A stretch of 8,798 nt of DNA. Origin: Paramuribaculum sp. Its GTDB lineage: Bacteria > Bacteroidota > Bacteroidia > Bacteroidales > Muribaculaceae. Positions within the stretch are counted from its first letter, which is position 1. Every line of letters begins with the position of its first letter. The stretch covers positions 1 to 8,798 of the forward strand of contig JAIDQW010000405.1 of NCBI GenBank assembly GCA_029062075.1, in the 5' to 3' direction. Under the pieces are notes generated by a model that saw nothing but the letters and a program-made list of their open reading frames with translations, was not told the origin of the DNA and did no database searches. Shown piece by piece: positions 5,989 to 8,798 of this stretch. Position numbers and translations under genes: made by a program.

Positions 5989-6726
5989 TCACATCATACT
6001 CTGAGCCATCTTAGCAGCGATCTTATTAAGACGAGCTACCTGCGCGGCAGTCATCTCGCCTTCCGCATTCTCCAACTTGTCGGATAACCGCTGTGCCTGC
6101 TCAAGTGCCGAAGCATATTCTGTCATCGCAGACATATCGCCTGCCATAACCTTCTTTGACAGAGATGCCAGCTTATTGCAGTATTTCTCATATTCATCCA
6201 ATATACTATCCCAGTTGTTGGATGACGAACTTGCAGCCGTGGCTACATCATCAGGCGTATCGTTGCAGATATCATTGACACCCTCTTCTGCGCGGGTATT
6301 AATCACAATCTTAAAAGTCTTGGCACCTTTGAGTTTATCAGGCCAACCGGCAAGCCATATTTTTATCTTACCCATTTCACCCTCCTTAAGATTGAGGAAC
6401 TCATAAGAGGACATAGGATTGAGATCCTCTAAAGTTGCATTCTTGCTATCCAAAACTTTTCCATCCTCATTATAAATCTCATATCCGATGCCAAGCTTGG
6501 TGTAAGTCACCGCCGGAGCATTCTTGATACACTCCACATCAAATACAAACTCGCTTGAAATCTTTGATAAATCGTATGAGCCCTCCACAACTTCGTAATA
6601 ATCACCCATATTACCGTCAATTGTGGTGGTTTTCGGAGAGAGACTCTCCGGCATCTCCTGCTTCTTACCGCAGGCGGTGATGAGCAGTGTAATAAGCAGT
6701 GCAAACGTAATCTTACTGATTCTCAT
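5989..6726 (-). CDS. Lipoprotein with a C-terminal helical domain (possibly DUF6591-like)
   Basis: The 245-residue protein has a clear lipoprotein signal: MRISKITF, a hydrophobic core and LITAC with Cys19 as lipid anchor, followed by GKKQE. Residues about 35-150 are beta-rich and include GDYYEVVEGSYDL (41-53), a domain start often seen in Bacteroidota envelope proteins. A low-complexity linker with serines (about 165-170) leads to a helical C-terminal domain (about 172-245): WDSILDEYEKYCNKL, then KVMAGDMSAMTEY, then ENAEGEMTAAQVARLNKI. That 'W-x-x-x-L-D-x-Y-E-x-Y ... G-D-M-S-A' pattern resembles a conserved Bacteroidota domain that I recall as DUF6591; the name is from memory. It should sit in the envelope facing the periplasm or surface, the same side as the kinase outer domain if periplasmic. 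It has its own terminator. No biochemical role is known to me. Confidence 0.75.
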   Translation of the reverse strand: MRISKITFALLITLLITACGKKQEMPESLSPKTTTIDGNMGDYYEVVEGSYDLSKISSEFVFDVECIKNAPAVTYTKLGIGYEIYNEDGKVLDSKNATLEDLNPMSSYEFLNLKEGEMGKIKIWLAGWPDKLKGAKTFKIVINTRAEEGVNDICNDTPDDVATAASSSSNNWDSILDEYEKYCNKLASLSKKVMAGDMSAMTEYASALEQAQRLSDKLENAEGEMTAAQVARLNKIAAKMAQSMM

Positions 6727-6801
6727 GTCTTTTAAAGTTAAGAATTAAATATTAAATAAACGCATCTTAGCATCGCGAACCCCGACGCCTAAATGTGACC
6801 G

Positions 6802-6809
6802 CAAAATTA
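6802..6809 (-). promoter_or_regulatory. -7 element of the lipoprotein gene
   Basis: On the minus strand TAATTTTG matches TAnnTTTG exactly and is identical to the metY -7 element. The -33 position at 20-bp spacing reads AAG instead of TTG, so the promoter may need an activator. The leader would be about 70 nt. Confidence 0.45.
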
Positions 6810-6845
6810 CATCAACATTCCTTCCGGCACTTACCCCACCATCAA

Positions 6846-6865
6846 AAGGGACCAGAAGGGACCAA
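6846..6865. repeat. Tandem 10-bp direct repeat, possible activator site
   Basis: AAGGGACCAG (6846-6855) is followed at once by AAGGGACCAA (6856-6865), 9 of 10 bases identical. The period of one helical turn, and the position roughly 50-70 bp upstream of the predicted start for the minus-strand lipoprotein gene, fit a binding site for a protein that contacts one DNA face. Confidence 0.5.
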
Positions 6866-6934
6866 CAGCATTATGCTTAGTCATATTACCTTTGCAACAA
6901 AATCAGTATCTTGATATCGTGATATTGTCTTATC

Positions 6935-6955
6935 CGAAAATAATTATTATTTTCG
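6935..6955. repeat. Perfect 21-bp palindrome (operator-like)
   Basis: Arms CGAAAATAAT (6935-6944) and ATTATTTTCG (6946-6955) flank a single central T. It is AT-rich with CG ends and lacks a poly-T tail, so it looks more like a dimer binding site than a terminator. Just to its left TGATATCG and TGATATTG (6912-6927) form an 8-bp tandem repeat with one mismatch. Confidence 0.5.
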
Positions 6956-7157
6956 CACCAGGTAATCTCCTTGCAGAAGCCTCGGTTACCGGTGCTTGTT
7001 AATTGTTAAGGAGAGCCAAACATTACATATCGAATTAAGAAACGCGTTTACTCGACGCTCTTTCTTGACCTATGGAAATCTGGTACATTTTCAATCTTCG
7101 TCAAGAATGTAGCAAACGGTAGATGCCCTATGGATTGTTATATACCCTCCCCTATGG

Positions 7158-7172
7158 GAATATAGCATATTC
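7158..7172. repeat. 15-bp palindrome next to a larger hairpin
   Basis: GAATAT (7158-7163) and ATATTC (7167-7172) flank a 3-nt loop. It sits two bases before the outer stem of the 7174-7264 structure and may belong to the same element. Confidence 0.4.
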
Positions 7173-7173
7173 T

Positions 7174-7264
7174 GCGTGAGGCTTCTGCATGTTTGCTCGT
7201 TTACGAAGATAGGCAAACCAGGGCCTCCATAGGTAGAACGAGCAAAACAGTACGGCTCTCACGC
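7174..7264. repeat. Nested imperfect inverted repeat, about 90 nt
   Basis: Three stems are nested: GCGTGAG (7174-7180) with CTCACGC (7258-7264), CTG (7185-7187) with CAG (7248-7250), and TTTGCTCGTT (7192-7201) with AACGAGCAAA (7237-7246). They are separated by internal loops, and a 35-nt apical part contains a further AGGC/GCCT pair (7211-7214 with 7223-7226). It may be a structured RNA, part of the leader of the 7321 gene, or a palindromic repeat element. Neither a family nor a strand can be assigned. Confidence 0.5.
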
Positions 7265-7320
7265 TTTCTCTTTTATAACCAAACGCCAATGAGGGGAGTC
7301 CGGCGGCAACCATATCAATT

Positions 7321-7986
7321 ATGAAAATTAGGTTAATTATTGCGCTCATTTTGTTTACAATCAGTCAGACTCATGTAGCGCAAGGTCAGGAAACCTCCAC
7401 GCAGACTACACAGACACAGAAGCTCTATCAACTATCCACACCCGTAAAAGTAATACATGAGTGGGAGATCCAGACGGATATTCTGGCAGATAATCCCCAG
7501 TTCAATACAACTGATTATAAAGTGATTAATAAGGCTATTGAGAACGGTGATTTAGATGAAATGTCAACACGTGTAGTCAATTACGAATTCACTTCTGATG
7601 GCAAAGTACTCGATTGGGTTCTGCAATATAATGGTCAGACACCTGTCAAAGTTAGAGTATGTGGCTTACCCGGAATCTTTAATGTTGATTTCGAAAATGG
7701 AAGACCGGTTAAGTTTACACTTGATAAGGATGCCTTCCAAAATGATATTGATGAAGGGAAGATATATCTTGATGGCTATGAAAAAGGTCTGGAATATTTC
7801 GATGTTTCATACAATAATCAGGGCTTCCCATCTTCTCTTTCTGGTAAATCTTTGGATTATTTCGGAGGCAACCAATATCAAGAATCGTATTCGAAATATA
7901 CGATTGACAGCAATGGTAATTGGATAAATAGAATTGTGGACACACCCAACGAAACAAAAAAACAATACCGCTCTTATGAATATTAA
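7321..7986 (+). CDS. Secreted protein with a YD-repeat-like C-terminus, function unknown
   Basis: This 221-residue protein has a Sec signal peptide (KIRLIIALILFTISQTHVAQG, residues 2-22) with likely type I cleavage after AQG; no lipobox Cys is present. A Gln/Thr-rich stretch (24-34) follows. The rest is beta-rich: YEFTSDGKVLDWVLQY (88-103), a central part with many Asp, Gly and Tyr, and near the end YTIDSNGNWINRI (193-205) followed by YRSYEY. The 'Y-x-x-D-x-x-G-N-W' pattern is seen in Bacteroidota proteins that end in a single YD/RHS-like repeat. It is probably periplasmic or exported. ATG 7321 sits right before the basic residues of the signal peptide, so the start is sound. The next gene overlaps its last 11 bases. 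No enzymatic motif is visible. Confidence 0.65.
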   Translation: MKIRLIIALILFTISQTHVAQGQETSTQTTQTQKLYQLSTPVKVIHEWEIQTDILADNPQFNTTDYKVINKAIENGDLDEMSTRVVNYEFTSDGKVLDWVLQYNGQTPVKVRVCGLPGIFNVDFENGRPVKFTLDKDAFQNDIDEGKIYLDGYEKGLEYFDVSYNNQGFPSSLSGKSLDYFGGNQYQESYSKYTIDSNGNWINRIVDTPNETKKQYRSYEY

Positions 7987-8798
7987 ATATCTGATATTAC
8001 TTGTCTGCATATTAACTGTAAAGACTGCTTTGTCAGCAGACTTGAGAATCTTTGAAAAAAACGGTAAATATGGCTTGGAGGATAAGAATACTGGAAAAAT
8101 TATCGTTAAGGCAAAATACGACTCCATTTACCCTTTCCATGATAATTACGCGAAAATAAAGAAAAATAATAAGTACGGGATTATTGATAAAAATGGAGCT
8201 GAATATCTTCCATGCAAATACAAAAGTATCTTGCAGCCCATTGCCAGGCGTTCATTCAAGGGAGACTACTTTTGGGTCAGTCCTGACGGGATTTCATACT
8301 TCCTTACATCTGATACGAATTATTACACCAATGTTTGGGGAAATGTAATATATGGTCCTGACCACGTTTGGTATGGTCTGGATGCTAATGGTAGATGGGT
8401 GTACGGGATTGATGATCCAAATACGATGCCCCGTCTGGCTAATTTCAAGGGCAATATTCTCCGAAGAATTAGACTTCCAGAGAGGTATCTATTGTTTAAT
8501 GATCAACTTTATTCTCCACAACGCACACTCATTGCACATAATGTGGTTGAAGTGGATACTATGAATATAAAAGGAAACCGTTTTATAATTGCAACCACAA
8601 ACAGTCCGGTACAAAATCTGCTAATTGATTTAAGTAACGGAATTGTGTGGAGAAAAGATAATTCGAACCGAAATGGATATTATCACTCCGATGTGCCTGG
8701 ATATTCGTATCTTTTAGGCGTGGATAATGATAATATTTTTCACGCGGATATTTTGATTGACGGCTCCAACCCCATTTATATTATAAAGAATTTAGAAT
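7976..8798 (+). CDS. Secreted WG-repeat protein (3' end outside window)
   Basis: An open frame starts at ATG 7976 inside the end of the previous gene (11-bp overlap) and stays open to the right edge, giving 274 visible residues. The signal peptide MNIKYLILLVCILTVKTALSA has a likely cleavage after LSA; C11 is inside the hydrophobic core and is not a lipobox. Then come WG-type beta repeats: KNGKYGLEDKNTGKIIVKAKY (28-48) and KNNKYGIIDKNGAEYLPCKY (63-82), with the usual 'kYGliD.nGk.i....Y' pattern. Downstream, WVSPDGISYFL and VWYGLDANGRWVYGIDD are looser Gly/Asp/Trp-rich strands that could be further diverged repeats. WG-repeat proteins are often exported and of unknown ligand. The overlap implies co-expression with the preceding secreted protein. 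Confidence 0.8.
   Translation, partial: MNIKYLILLVCILTVKTALSADLRIFEKNGKYGLEDKNTGKIIVKAKYDSIYPFHDNYAKIKKNNKYGIIDKNGAEYLPCKYKSILQPIARRSFKGDYFWVSPDGISYFLTSDTNYYTNVWGNVIYGPDHVWYGLDANGRWVYGIDDPNTMPRLANFKGNILRRIRLPERYLLFNDQLYSPQRTLIAHNVVEVDTMNIKGNRFIIATTNSPVQNLLIDLSNGIVWRKDNSNRNGYYHSDVPGYSYLLGVDNDNIFHADILIDGSNPIYIIKNLE

Larger units (their letters stand above)
6727..7320. other. 594-bp spacer between divergent genes, rich in inverted repeats
   Basis: No credible gene or tRNA is visible here. The spacer holds, from left to right: a -7 element for the lipoprotein gene (6802-6809), a tandem 10-bp repeat (6846-6865), a perfect 21-bp palindrome (6935-6955), the self-complementary AACGCGTT (7041-7048), a 15-bp palindrome (7158-7172) and a nested imperfect hairpin (7174-7264). 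CCTATGG occurs at 7069, 7127 and 7151 and, inverted, at 7227. I found no good promoter for the + strand gene at 7321. A minus-strand ORF at 7152-7349 is probably spurious. Confidence 0.65.

Noticed and set aside
5904..6865. GAAGGGAC shared between the lipoprotein terminator arm and the upstream tandem repeat
   Set aside because: An 8-base match over a 1-kb distance is expected by chance, and in the terminator the bases are explained by hairpin pairing.
7174..7264. Group II intron domain V, suggested by GAGCCGTAC-like and GTACGGCTCTC strings
   Set aside because: Domain V is a compact hairpin of about 34 nt with a tetraloop. Here the two strands are not paired in that way and no other intron domains or reverse transcriptase are present.
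7152..7349. Minus-strand ORF of 65 codons in the spacer
   Set aside because: Its start lies inside the antisense of the signal peptide of the 7321 gene, and most of it overlaps the hairpin stems. No promoter or known motif supports it, though the tail reads oddly protein-like.
8352..8564. Separate 70-codon + strand ORF near the right edge
   Set aside because: It is out of frame inside the WG-repeat gene, which is open throughout and has a signal peptide and repeats.

Overview
The window looks like a stretch of chromosome from a gut-type member of the Bacteroidales (Bacteroidota), possibly Muribaculaceae-like. The evidence is protein style (a Hanks-type kinase and a 'SPTTLKR' DNA-binding-like protein of Bacteroidales type, several Cys-anchored lipoproteins, a WG-repeat protein), the lack of clear Shine-Dalgarno sequences, and recurring matches to the Bacteroidota sigma-ABfr promoter (-33 TTG, 20 bp, -7 TAnnTTTG). 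The placement is inferred from family resemblance and promoter style; no 16S or other marker gene is present.

Region 1 (1-815, +): the 3' part of an unrecognised gene, translationally coupled by an ATGA overlap to a lipocalin-like lipoprotein gene. Region 2 (926-3545): a sulfur/methionine block. An O-acetylhomoserine sulfhydrylase (MetY type, minus strand) diverges from an Lrp/AsnC regulator, which is followed after 9 bp by mnmD, a SAM-dependent tRNA wobble-uridine methyltransferase. The divergent spacer carries a textbook promoter for metY, a -7 element for lrp, and two strong matches to the E. coli Lrp consensus whose centres are exactly 42 bp apart. A simple reading is that the regulator controls itself and probably metY. 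MetY makes homocysteine, the precursor of methionine and SAM, and MnmD consumes SAM.

Region 3 (3546-3910) is non-coding, with a possible minus-strand gene relic containing in-frame stops and a good promoter for the next gene. Region 4 (3911-6726): a signalling cluster made of a GTG-started HTH-like two-domain protein (+), a convergent membrane Ser/Thr kinase (minus) with an outer C-terminal domain, and upstream of the kinase a lipoprotein gene that ends in a perfect 11-bp hairpin terminator. The kinase start is moved here from a TTG to ATG 5827, because the TTG lies at the edge of the promoter.

Region 5 (6727-7320) is a 594-bp spacer unusually rich in symmetrical DNA: a tandem 10-bp repeat, a perfect 21-bp palindrome, a 15-bp palindrome, and a nested imperfect hairpin of about 90 nt. 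It holds no convincing gene. Region 6 (7321-8798, +): a secreted protein with a YD-repeat-like C-terminus, overlapped by 11 bp by a secreted WG-repeat protein that runs off the right edge. The outer gene pairs look more A+T-rich by eye than the metY-mnmD block, which fits accessory DNA around a core metabolic block.
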